The notes below the pieces were generated by a model. That model was not told where the DNA came from. It saw nothing but the letters and a program-made list of their open reading frames with translations, and searched no databases. 64,000 nt of DNA, taken from assembly GCF_010015585.1 (NCBI RefSeq), contig NW_022985075.1, positions 1-64,000 of the forward strand, in the 5' to 3' direction. Every line of letters begins with the position of its first letter. Positions within the stretch are counted from its first letter, which is position 1. Source of the stretch: Eremomyces bilateralis CBS 781.70 (taxonomy: Eukaryota; Ascomycota; Dothideomycetes; Eremomycetales; Eremomycetaceae). The position numbers were made by a program, and so were the translations under genes. Shown piece by piece: positions 11,488 to 19,420 of this stretch.

Positions 11488-13034
11488 TGGTGGGACATAC
11501 CAGCACATCGGTGTGCCCCGGGGTCCTTTCATTTTGTTACACGTATTTCATGGCGAGTTTCGCGAGGCGTTGGTCAGACTCAATGGTGCACATGCATACC
11601 GTCACATGGCGAATCGAGTCTGCATGTCGATCTTGTATTATAGATTCAATGGATACTTGACTTCGCCCTCCTATTACGCTTGGGGATCACATTAAAGGGA
11701 CTCTTTCTTTAGCAGTTACATCAGAACGATACACGCCTCCCTACGAGTATAGGTCACCACGACATCCAAGGCAGGATACGACTAACACGTCCAAGCGGCG
11801 GCGGCCTCCTTGATGTGATGCCGTTTGTGGACGGTAAGACATCTAAGCCATCCTAGATTTCACGTTCAGTCCACTCCAGTCCATACCTAGACTAGTCCCT
11901 CTCACGTCTGCCATATCCATAATGAGCGCCAGATTACACTGCCCCCTTCCGTCCAGCAGCGAGGGGCGGTTAATATGTACCATGGTAGTCAGGGGTAACG
12001 TACCGCACCAAAATCAACATTCTCTACAACCAATTTCTATTTCAAGTCATCCGGTTCAAGTGATCACTACTCGTTTACATTCGATTCTTCGTAGTATCAG
12101 GTACCAGTGGCATTATTGGGTTGGCCTTGGTTTCGCCTTTTGACATTAATTCGTTGTTGGTACATTCCTTATCACCTCCTACCATCCAGGCTGGGCTCAG
12201 GGGAATCCAGGCTGAGGTGAAGATGGAAATTGCATTGACAGCCAGAAAATCTCGAATTGGCGCAAGTTCCATTGGAACGCCAACCATCGTGCGCCATATA
12301 TAGTTCCTGCCATCCGGCTCTCACTGGACATCGACTTGCTCCCAACGGATCCGGAGTCATAAGGAAGGAGGCCAGTTGGACGAGAAGTCAGTTGTTTATT
12401 AACACCGCTCTCTTTAGCTCCTCAGTATACCGATAGGATAAAGTCTTCACTGGAACCCTCATATTACTCAATTAGGACAGCCCTTACAAAGTCGTCAGAT
12501 ACATACGCTCTCTACACCTCTTTGCCTTGGTAGAATTTCGTTTAGATAACCATGATTTTTAATAGATAACAGCAACTATTGCAGCCCTCATCGATTGTTG
12601 AAACTCACTAGTTGCACTGATTGCTCCTAGACTACGGAGTAGAGGTGACTAGATGGCAATGTGCTATAGGGAACACATAACCTTTGCAGAATACCTTTCC
12701 TTTCCTTCTTTTGCAGAATGTGTCTTAATGCCCTGCTTTTTGTAAAGGCATCAAAACGCTAGCAGGATGGAAGATAACTTCGGAAAACTCTTTGGAGTAC
12801 TTAACTGTCCAGTATGTGATGAAGAGGATATTCGAGTACCAAAATTTAATATTGCTCGTTATATTTCCGAATCTGAGTGGTCTGAGATGGTAGGACTCTA
12901 TATTATAAGTCAAAGCACCCTCTTGCCGGTCACCCCACTTTCCGGCCACCTCAAGATATACGATAACTATGGCTAGATAGATAGATTAATTTGGCAACGC
13001 AAATAAATCCAACAACGATGGATTCTTTTTCAAT
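11488..13034. other. Gene-free stretch downstream of rpt1
   Basis: About 1.5 kb holding the rpt1 3' UTR and then AT-richer sequence with only short open frames. One small frame at 12767-12976 reads like part of a protein (Cys pair in VLNCPVCDEED) but has no recognisable family. It lies just before the pogo-type fragment and may belong to the same decayed element. No gene called. Confidence 0.4.
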
Positions 13035-13190
13035 ATGCCTCCTGTAAATGAAAGTGCAATTGCTGAAGCTATACAAGCTTTTCGAGATCGAGAATTCCCA
13101 TCAATTCGCAAATGCGCGGAGGCTTATGGCGTTTACTCTACTCTCCAAGAACGCATCCAAAGGGGCACCGGAACCCTTCTAGAAGTTCCC
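13035..13190 (+). mobile_element. Fragment of a pogo/Tigger-type DNA transposon (transposase N-terminal HTH only)
   Basis: The open frame beginning MPPVNESAIAEAIQAFRD is the typical start of a fungal pogo-like (Tc1/mariner superfamily) transposase. It carries a Psq-type helix-turn-helix with the pattern RKCAEAYGV...STLQERIQRG over about 50 residues. One residue appears lost in the turn compared with the usual GVSYSTL pattern (here GVYSTL). No DDE catalytic domain follows; after about 13190 the translation stops resembling a transposase. The element is therefore a truncated relic. The sequence at 12925-12960 contains repeated CCGG-rich pieces that could be a terminal repeat, but no partner was found. 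Confidence 0.6.
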
Positions 13191-13339
13191 ACAGTCTCGG
13201 CTGTTATATCCAGTCCAGCAGCTTCAAAGCCGACACATTTATTCCACCATTTAAGCAGATTGGTTATCATAGAACGGATCAAGAAATCCGCACAGCCCCC
13301 CTGTTTGCTTCGAACTACGCACACATTAACGGTTCCAAG

Positions 13340-14713
13340 TGTAGTTGATAAACATCCCTTCAGCACGCCTTGCAAGTCCAACTCCTCCCAAAGTTCCCAA
13401 GAAGCGACTCACGACGATGTTCATGAACGAATACTTCAAGAAATCAACAGCTTACACAGATACTAGAGTCTTCTATGAGAAGTACTTTGAGGAAAGCCAT
13501 AATCGGATGAGGCCCAGCGGATCCCTGATGTGGTGAATCAGTACGTTGTTGGCGAGCGCTGGACAGATTATCCGCAAATTCCGCGTCCAGACGCAAGCCT
13601 GATGTCTTCATGGATTCTCTTGGTGCTTCCACTAGCAACAGGCAATACAACCGGAATGGTATACAAGTAATATCAGAGCAAAAACACAGCAAAATACCAG
13701 GAAGACAGACGGACGAGTTAGTCAAGTTCTGCGGCTATGCTCGAGAGGTGTTCGCAAGCCGCCCTACACGTCGTTTTCTCCTTGGATTCATCATCCGTGG
13801 ATCTTCTATAGAGCCTTGGCTCGTCAAGAGGTCTAGCCTGTACAACCGCGAGCCATTCGACATCCATCAAGATCCAAGGCGATTCATTAAGATTATGGCT
13901 GGCTATGCTCAAAGAGGACGGACGGTAAGAGGAGCGACTGTACCTGGAAACCACACCTATTGCATTTCAGCGGGTAATTGTGCTCAGAGGGACTATCTAT
14001 TATCCAGCAACGAGAGATGATTCCAAACAGTGGGATTTCGTTGTCAAGTTCGCGTGGCGATCGAATAAGAGCAGGGTAGAAGGGGGAACTCTTGCAGCTG
14101 GCGAAAGGAAGAAACATAGGGGGTGTTGCAAAGATTTCTTGCCTGCTTGACCTTGAATCGATCGCAGATTTGCCCAAACGAGTGCAGTTGGACAGGCTAA
14201 AATTTTCAGATCGGCCAGAGGAAATGACGGATACATTGCAGCATGCTAGCGAATACGCTTGAAGGAACCATGGCAACTATCGACGCCTCATCCACTGGAG
14301 GGAAACGGAGGAGAGAGGACGAATCGTTTCCATGCAGTCGGTCGGAGCGGTTAAATCCTTGAAGCCTGATCAAAGCGGAGATGATTGATTCGCCAAAGTC
14401 AACCAGCGGGCCGCCGAGAAATCAAACCCAAACAGTCTCGCGGCTGTCGAAGTTGAGGACGATGGGTCATTTGGGAATTGGATACCTTCTTGCCCGTTAT
14501 TTCACCTCCGGACGACCGCTCCGTGAATTCCGTCCAGTCGTAGAATTTCTCGAAGCCTGTCACGATTTCATCAGAGGGCATCGGACCCTTTACAACGATG
14601 GGAGGATACTTCAACGGGATATATCTGACAACACCATTATCATCATTGATGCCGATTTAGATGGAGATCTAGGAGGCATGCACATCGATTTGGACCTGGC
14701 AAAGGAACAATGA
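13340..14713 (+). pseudogene. Decayed fungal-type protein kinase (FunK1 family)
   Basis: Pieces of a FunK1 kinase appear in order but in changing frames. First come VFYEKYFEE near 13470 and a QYVVGERWTDYP stretch near 13540. Then ELVKFCGYAREVFASRPTRRF and the EPFDIHQDPRRFIKIMAGYA block lie at 13715-13905, followed by WDFVVKFAW near 14030. Finally LEACHDFIRGHR and the catalytic-loop equivalent QRDISDNTIIIIDAD, then HIDLDLAKE, lie at 14555-14710. The usual His of HRDIS is Gln here. Several frame changes and in-frame stops break the gene, and the C-terminal lobe is missing after 14713. FunK1 genes are expanded, variable accessory genes in ascomycetes and basidiomycetes. Identity rests on remembered family blocks. 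Confidence 0.7.
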
Positions 14714-15496
14714 TGAAAATCATGAGGTCCACTTGGAATTGAGAGCAGCACTGGGATTTATATCCATTCAATAATGACCCGCATTATTGTGTACTGGTAT
14801 TGCATGCAACGAGCCGAGAACTAAACGAGCGTCTGCAGCATATCAATACTCCGACCAGACATCAACGTCAGAATAAATGGCTGTTGTGGCGTTAAGTTAC
14901 AGGTCGTTCAACGTTACAGCCTTTTCGGCTAAGCGGAATCTTATTTGGTTCTTTTTCTTGATAAGCGAATGCTTGCTCATACTTATGCCACTGTACTTGC
15001 TGTTGTTAGCGAAAGGTGTGAGACAACTTAGTCGAAACAACAACATGATGTCCGAGACAAAGACAATGCAAAAGTGGGGATGAGAACCTCAACTGGGACA
15101 GGACACAGGCTGCAGCCAATAATTTGTCGACAGATCACACACCAGTTAAACGCTAAGCCAAAAACAGCAATTTCCAAAATCCAAAATCCGAAATTCGAAA
15201 TTCGAAATTCGCAGTTGAAAGAGACAACGAAACGATGCCAAAAACATTTCACAAACCTCGCTCGTGTTTAAACTCCAAGTCTATATTGAAAATTTGCCCC
15301 CTTGATGGCCGAGAGGGGTTGTAGTGCTCAACTTTCCTCAAACAAAATCACCAAAATATTCGAGCGCTGCAATCCCTGTCGGCCATCAAGGGGATAGATA
15401 CCAGTACGTGTATATATATATATATTGGTTGCTACGCCATTCTCTACATTCAATAGTCCCTTCGCATCTTCCGTATCCTCCAACAGCACGAACAAG
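14714..15496. other. Gene-free stretch between the two kinase relics
   Basis: AT-rich sequence with short low-complexity runs: an AAATTCG-like tandem repeat near 15190-15215, a TA run near 15412-15424, and a 15-bp inverted repeat listed separately. No coding family seen. Confidence 0.4.
15298..15393. repeat. Short inverted repeat, 15-bp arms
   Basis: The arm CCCCTTGATGGCCGA at 15298-15312 is repeated as its exact reverse complement at 15379-15393, separated by 66 bp. It lies about 100-200 bp upstream of the second kinase relic. It could be a hairpin, an operator-like pair or a remnant of a small element; the sequence alone does not decide. Confidence 0.6.
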
Positions 15497-16260
15497 ATGA
15501 GCCAGCCTAGTCTCAGTTCTCTCGATGATTTCGAGTCCATTTCCGAGTATATCGACACCCAAACCGGAAGTGTCCGATACCCAACCTGCGAGCTTTTTCA
15601 TGATGGTTATGAGTACTTCGGCCAGATCTTCAAGCCAAAACATTCCATCAAACTTCCAGAATACAGCGAGGCGTTGAGAATGGTCCTCGACGAAGAGATA
15701 TACTTAGAGATTCTGTAGGACTTGGATCTTACCGTTGTACCCAAACAAAATCAGGTTATATCAAAAGACGCAACTTGTCCATCTACACGCTGGTCGAAGA
15801 CACTCCCCATCTAGGAGCCATTCTTCATAATGAAGGCCAGATTATACAACAAATAAGCAAAGTGCCACACCCAAACATTATCGGCTATCACAGCGTCCAG
15901 GTTCACAACTGCAGGATAACTGCAATCGTTTTGAATCGGCAGAAAAGTAACCTATTGACATAGTTACCTCAAGCATGGGGGAAAGATCGAGATTTGGAAA
16001 TTTATGACGCCATTGGCATCTACAGTTATCTACCTACACCCTCTCAATCTCGCCCACAATGACTTCAACCCGGAGAACATTACGGTCGACGACGACGTAG
16101 CCCAGTATTAATCGATTTCGAGTCCTGCCAAAGGCCAGGACAGCGGGTTATATCTGCCGGTACCCCGGGGTGGGCCTTTGAGGAGTTCACGCATTCTAGC
16201 AAGCAACACGATAAGTTCGCCCTCGGGGCGTTGTTGCTGTGGTTGCAAGGTTCGACTTAG
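15497..16260 (+). pseudogene. Decayed fungal serine/threonine kinase-like gene
   Basis: Starts with an intact ATG frame (MSQPSLSSLDDFESI..., 73 codons to a stop at 15716-15718). Kinase features continue in other frames: SIYTLVEDTP and KVPHPNIIGYHSV (N-lobe, helix C to strand 5) at 15775-15900, LAHNDFNPENITVDD (catalytic loop, His-x-Asp with Asn five residues after the Asp) near 16045-16095, and VLIDFESC (the DFG-equivalent Asp) then SAGTPGWAFEEF (P+1 region) near 16110-16190. It ends LLLWLQG near 16250. At least three frame changes or stops separate these pieces, so this is a pseudogene. The family is the small fungal kinase group often annotated as protein kinase domain protein in Aspergillus and Penicillium. 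It belongs to the same accessory island as the FunK1 relic. Confidence 0.65.
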
Positions 16261-16749
16261 GATAGAAGTATGGGGTATTTAGAACGCTCTGGAACTGGGA
16301 TGGAGGGAATGGGAGTTCATGGAATTAGGGTGGACACCATCCGGTGGTGCCCTTATGCCTAGTTAGATCCAACGTCTAATAAACTCTAGGTTGCTAATAT
16401 TTCCGATGGCGGATATCTCAGTATCGGGAGAACTCTGTGGATCTTTGGAAATCTCCCTGAGTCCACGCGATAATCCGCATGCTGCACCCGTGACTCTTTT
16501 CATGAACGCGGTAGATGAGATCGTAGACGAAAAGGAGGAGGCTCTGAACCTCAAAACCGATATCACTCAGCTGGTAAGATCCATACCGCCGCAACGCCTG
16601 AAACGCTCTGCGGGCGATCCGTGATAGGTAGACCGTTTGCTCACAGATGTAAATAGCAATCGTAGTGAGAGAGATCTTTTCCTTTTCTCTGTAGCAATTC
16701 AACAGCGTTACTAGCTTACAAATCCTTCGTGGTTTGGGCCTTGACACCA
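16261..16749. other. Gene-free stretch before the 5S repeats
   Basis: A 77-codon open frame at 16391-16624 has no family resemblance. Nothing else is seen. Confidence 0.35.
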
Positions 16750-16779
16750 CAATCTGCAAAAATACAAAACAAAACAAAA

Positions 16780-16898
16780 ACATACAGCAATGGGAGTTCC
16801 CACGTGGTCACCCACCGTAGTACTATTCCATCTCTAACCTGCTTGAGTACGGCAGAGCGGACGGGATGCCCTATATTCAGGTTGATGTGGCCGTATGT
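16780..16898 (-). rRNA. 5S ribosomal RNA, divergent type, copy 1
   Basis: Read on the minus strand this is 119 nt, starting ACATACGGCC and ending GCTGTATGT, followed by a T-rich run (GTTTTTGTTTTG) suited to Pol III termination. It aligns without gaps to the usual ascomycete 5S as I remember it. The loop C sequence CATCCCGTCCGCTC and the C-box region GGTGGGTGACCAC are conserved. Helix I pairs over nine positions (one G-U). Helix II (positions 16-21 with 58-63) differs from the common type at most positions yet pairs perfectly, and position 32 co-varies with 45. These compensatory changes argue for a functional-type 5S variant, not a random pseudogene. Copy 2 is identical. Confidence 0.85.
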
Positions 16899-16966
16899 AG
16901 CATTAAGTGAAACTTTTCACAATATCAACCTAGCAATCTGCAAAATTCAACAAAACAAAAACAAAA

Positions 16967-17085
16967 ACATACAGCAATGGGAGTTCCCACGTGGTCACCC
17001 ACCGTAGTACTATTCCATCTCTAACCTGCTTGAGTACGGCAGAGCGGACGGGATGCCCTATATTCAGGTTGATGTGGCCGTATGT
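16967..17085 (-). rRNA. 5S ribosomal RNA, divergent type, copy 2
   Basis: Identical 119-nt sequence to copy 1. On its own strand a TATAAAATA box lies about 22-25 nt upstream of the 5' end, a position where fungal 5S genes often carry a TATA-like element; copy 1 has only a weaker TATTG-type sequence there. The left end of a piggyBac element begins 26 bp upstream of this gene, so everything further upstream has been displaced by the insertion. Confidence 0.85.
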
Positions 17086-17111
17086 ACTAGAAAGTGGATA
17101 TTTTATATTGT

Positions 17112-17154
17112 TATCCCTTCGGCTGTTAACATGTGTTCGTTGATGCCTGAGGCA
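17112..17154 (+). repeat. Left terminal inverted repeat of the piggyBac element
   Basis: Forty-three bases, one mismatch to the reverse complement of 19378-19420. The inner end carries the palindrome-like TGCCTGAGGCA. Confidence 0.9.
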
Positions 17155-17225
17155 TATTAGGAGTCAACTTGGTTCGTGCGACGAACATCCAAAGCTCTTT
17201 GAGCTCAAGAGACTTAATACCTTGA

Positions 17226-19280
17226 ATTAGATATCTGGGACATAGACACGTACTATATCCAAGCCACCTAATACAAGCCCCAATCATAAAGTATTCGAAC
17301 GATATTGACCTCGTCTACAAGCCTAAACGCCGTCGGACTGTTGCTGGCTTGCCGCCACAGCCAAAACCTCTCCCCGCATTTGAACCCTTCCAGATACACC
17401 AGTATCGTGAGAACAGCCAGCCACAGCTCCCCGAAAACATCAACCCTTTGTCCGAGACGCTCGAGTTTGATATCTTTAGCCTATTCTTCACTCCCGAAAT
17501 CGTTCAGCATCTCGTCGATACAACCAATGAGAACGCACGTCTTAATCCACCTCTCCCGTCCGGCCGCAAATGGCACCCAGTAACAACCTCCGAGATATAT
17601 GGGTATATTGGTGTCTCAATCTATATGGGTATACATCCAGAAGCTCGTCACGAACAGTATTGGAATACACGGAGAGACCGTGGCTCGTTTCACCCTATCG
17701 TTCAGGACGCGATGGCGCTAAGTCGCTGGCAAAATATTGATCGATATATTGGAACACCTCATAAGCGCAAGCCATATATTCCAGACCAGCCAGACCAGCC
17801 AGAATCGTCGCAGACGAGAAAGAGGAAACGAGAACAGGAGCTCCCGCTTTCGCGAAAGCCAACACCATTTGACAAAGTGCTCTTCCTTAGTGAGCATCTT
17901 CAGACCACATTCAAGCTATTTTGGCTGCCTGGCACCAACCTCGCTGTTGACGAAGCTATGGCACGATTCACAGGCAGAGCGGCCGAGATTGTTAATATCC
18001 CTTCAAAGCCAACGCCCAAAGGCTTCAAAATATGGGTACTAGCCGATCAGGGGTATATCCTCGATTGGCTATTCCATGCTAAAGGAGACAACAAAGGACC
18101 CATCGATTTGGATAGCTTCTTTGTTAATCAAGGCTTTAGTAAGATCCAGTCTGTCGTGCTTGATCTCGTACACCAGCTCCCCGAGACTGGCCGAGACGGC
18201 CGGTATATTATATGGTTTGATAATCTCTTCACTTCAGCTCGATTATTAGCATTCCTTCGTGATAAGGGATTTGGAGCCGCTGGCACTGTTCGTACGACGA
18301 AAACGAAGCGTGAGCTTATCGAGCAGGGGATTCCTGCATCTCAAGCTAGTGAGATTGTTGAGCAGCAAACTGAGCTCGTCGAGACCGACACGCAAAGAGC
18401 CTCCCAGCAAGCCTCCCAGCAGCCACGATCTCGCTTGGCTCGTAAGTGCAAGGCTCCTGTTGTTGTTGCTGAAGACAATCGTGGCCTAAAAAGGAGCCTC
18501 TCGGAGTTGAAGCTAGAGTGGGCTAACAAAATTCCATGGGGAGAACTCTATGGGGAGGTTTCGGACGACCATAAAGTTTTTCAATTCGCTTGGAAGGACG
18601 CTGACATTGTTCTATTCATGTCTACTGTCGACACGGGCGTCGAGACGGTTGAGAGGCGACGTCGGCGGCCTGCTGTAACTGCTACAGGTGCGTTACAGAC
18701 GAGGAAAGTCTTCGGACACGACGTGGTCAAAGTTTTGGCTATCCCGAAGTTTATCGCCCTGTATAATCACTTCATGAAGGGCGTCGGTCAAGCCGACCAG
18801 CTCCGCTGCTACTATTCCACCCAGCGAACCCATCTACAGACGTGGAAGCCGCTGTGGCACTTCCTCCTTGATATTACTGCCGTCAACTGCTATAAGCTTT
18901 TTACTAGCCTCGATCTTCCTGGCTGGCCCCAAAAGCATGCCCATCATAGCTTCCAGCAGAAGCTTGCAAATCACCTGCTCTCGATCGCTTCGAAGTATCG
19001 TGTCTCTCCCCTCATACTACAGAAACAGAAGCATGGGAAAGAGCCAGTTTGGCTCTCAGATATGCTCGGTTCCTGTACGAGCTGTAAAGCAGCTAGGAGA
19101 GGGAGAGATACAGCTCAACACCGAAAACCTCTCTCGAACCTTTCAGTCAATTCAATCCCTAGGCGAACAGGACTAGAGCAACGAGCACCTCGAACACGTT
19201 ATGGGTGTCCAGTATGTCACTTAAGCTTTTGTAGAACAGGCCCCTGTTGGGCTGAGCACTTGCGTGCAATTATGGTATAA
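17226..19280 (+). CDS. PiggyBac transposase (DDE_Tnp_1_7 type), no in-frame ATG at the 5' end
   Basis: The open frame runs from just after a TGA at 17223 to a TAA at 19278-19280. The region homologous to other piggyBac transposases starts near DLVYKPKRRR at about 17307. Counting from the codon at 17349, catalytic-type Asp residues are D201 (NLAVDEAMARF), D291 (IIWFDNLFTS) and a late D483 (VGQADQLRCYYSTQR), in the family order. An Arg/Lys-rich stretch and a Ser/Gln-rich insert lie between residues 335 and 385. The C-terminus has Cys-rich motifs, CTSCK and then CPVCHLSFCRTGPCWAEH, matching the zinc-binding tail of the family. No ATG occurs in frame before the conserved core; the first is within the YMGIHPEARHEQYW block. 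Either the start codon is lost, an upstream exon supplies it, or a near-cognate start is used. Plain DNA transposon gene. Confidence 0.85.
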   Translation: MRYLGHRHVLYPSHLIQAPIIKYSNDIDLVYKPKRRRTVAGLPPQPKPLPAFEPFQIHQYRENSQPQLPENINPLSETLEFDIFSLFFTPEIVQHLVDTTNENARLNPPLPSGRKWHPVTTSEIYGYIGVSIYMGIHPEARHEQYWNTRRDRGSFHPIVQDAMALSRWQNIDRYIGTPHKRKPYIPDQPDQPESSQTRKRKREQELPLSRKPTPFDKVLFLSEHLQTTFKLFWLPGTNLAVDEAMARFTGRAAEIVNIPSKPTPKGFKIWVLADQGYILDWLFHAKGDNKGPIDLDSFFVNQGFSKIQSVVLDLVHQLPETGRDGRYIIWFDNLFTSARLLAFLRDKGFGAAGTVRTTKTKRELIEQGIPASQASEIVEQQTELVETDTQRASQQASQQPRSRLARKCKAPVVVAEDNRGLKRSLSELKLEWANKIPWGELYGEVSDDHKVFQFAWKDADIVLFMSTVDTGVETVERRRRRPAVTATGALQTRKVFGHDVVKVLAIPKFIALYNHFMKGVGQADQLRCYYSTQRTHLQTWKPLWHFLLDITAVNCYKLFTSLDLPGWPQKHAHHSFQQKLANHLLSIASKYRVSPLILQKQKHGKEPVWLSDMLGSCTSCKAARRGRDTAQHRKPLSNLSVNSIPRRTGLEQRAPRTRYGCPVCHLSFCRTGPCWAEHLRAIMV

Positions 19281-19377
19281 TCTCCTAGTCCTAAATAGCC
19301 GTCTTATATTGCTCTTCAAGTATATTAGCTGTTTGGGAGAGATTGCAGTCGTTGCGGAATATTTATGGTATAGTTAG

Positions 19378-19420
19378 TGCCTCAGGCACCAACGAACACA
19401 TGTTAACAGCCGAAGGGATA
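19378..19420 (-). repeat. Right terminal inverted repeat of the piggyBac element
   Basis: Partner of 17112-17154. The element's outer boundary is taken where similarity ends, after GGGATA at 19420. Confidence 0.9.

Larger units (their letters stand above)
16750..17086. repeat. Tandem direct duplication carrying two 5S rRNA genes
   Basis: Two direct copies, 16750-16899 and 16934-17086, start about 184 bp apart and share the 5S gene plus about 30 bp of A/C-rich flank on its 3' side (beginning CAATCTGCAAAA). The 5S parts are identical; the flanks differ by small A/C-run changes. The sequence between the copies is 34 bp. Confidence 0.9.
17112..19420 (+). mobile_element. piggyBac-type DNA transposon, about 2.3 kb
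   Basis: Bounded by 43-bp inverted repeats (17112-17154 and 19378-19420) that match at 42 positions. Each begins TATCCCTTCGGCTGTTAACA. Between them lies one long transposase frame. PiggyBac elements normally start CCC and sit in a duplicated TTAA; here the bases before the left CCC are TTAT and those after the right GGG are ATAG, so no clean TTAA duplication is visible. A TTAA does occur inside each inverted repeat. The near-identical ends and unbroken long frame suggest a fairly recent arrival. It inserted beside the 5S pair. Confidence 0.9.
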
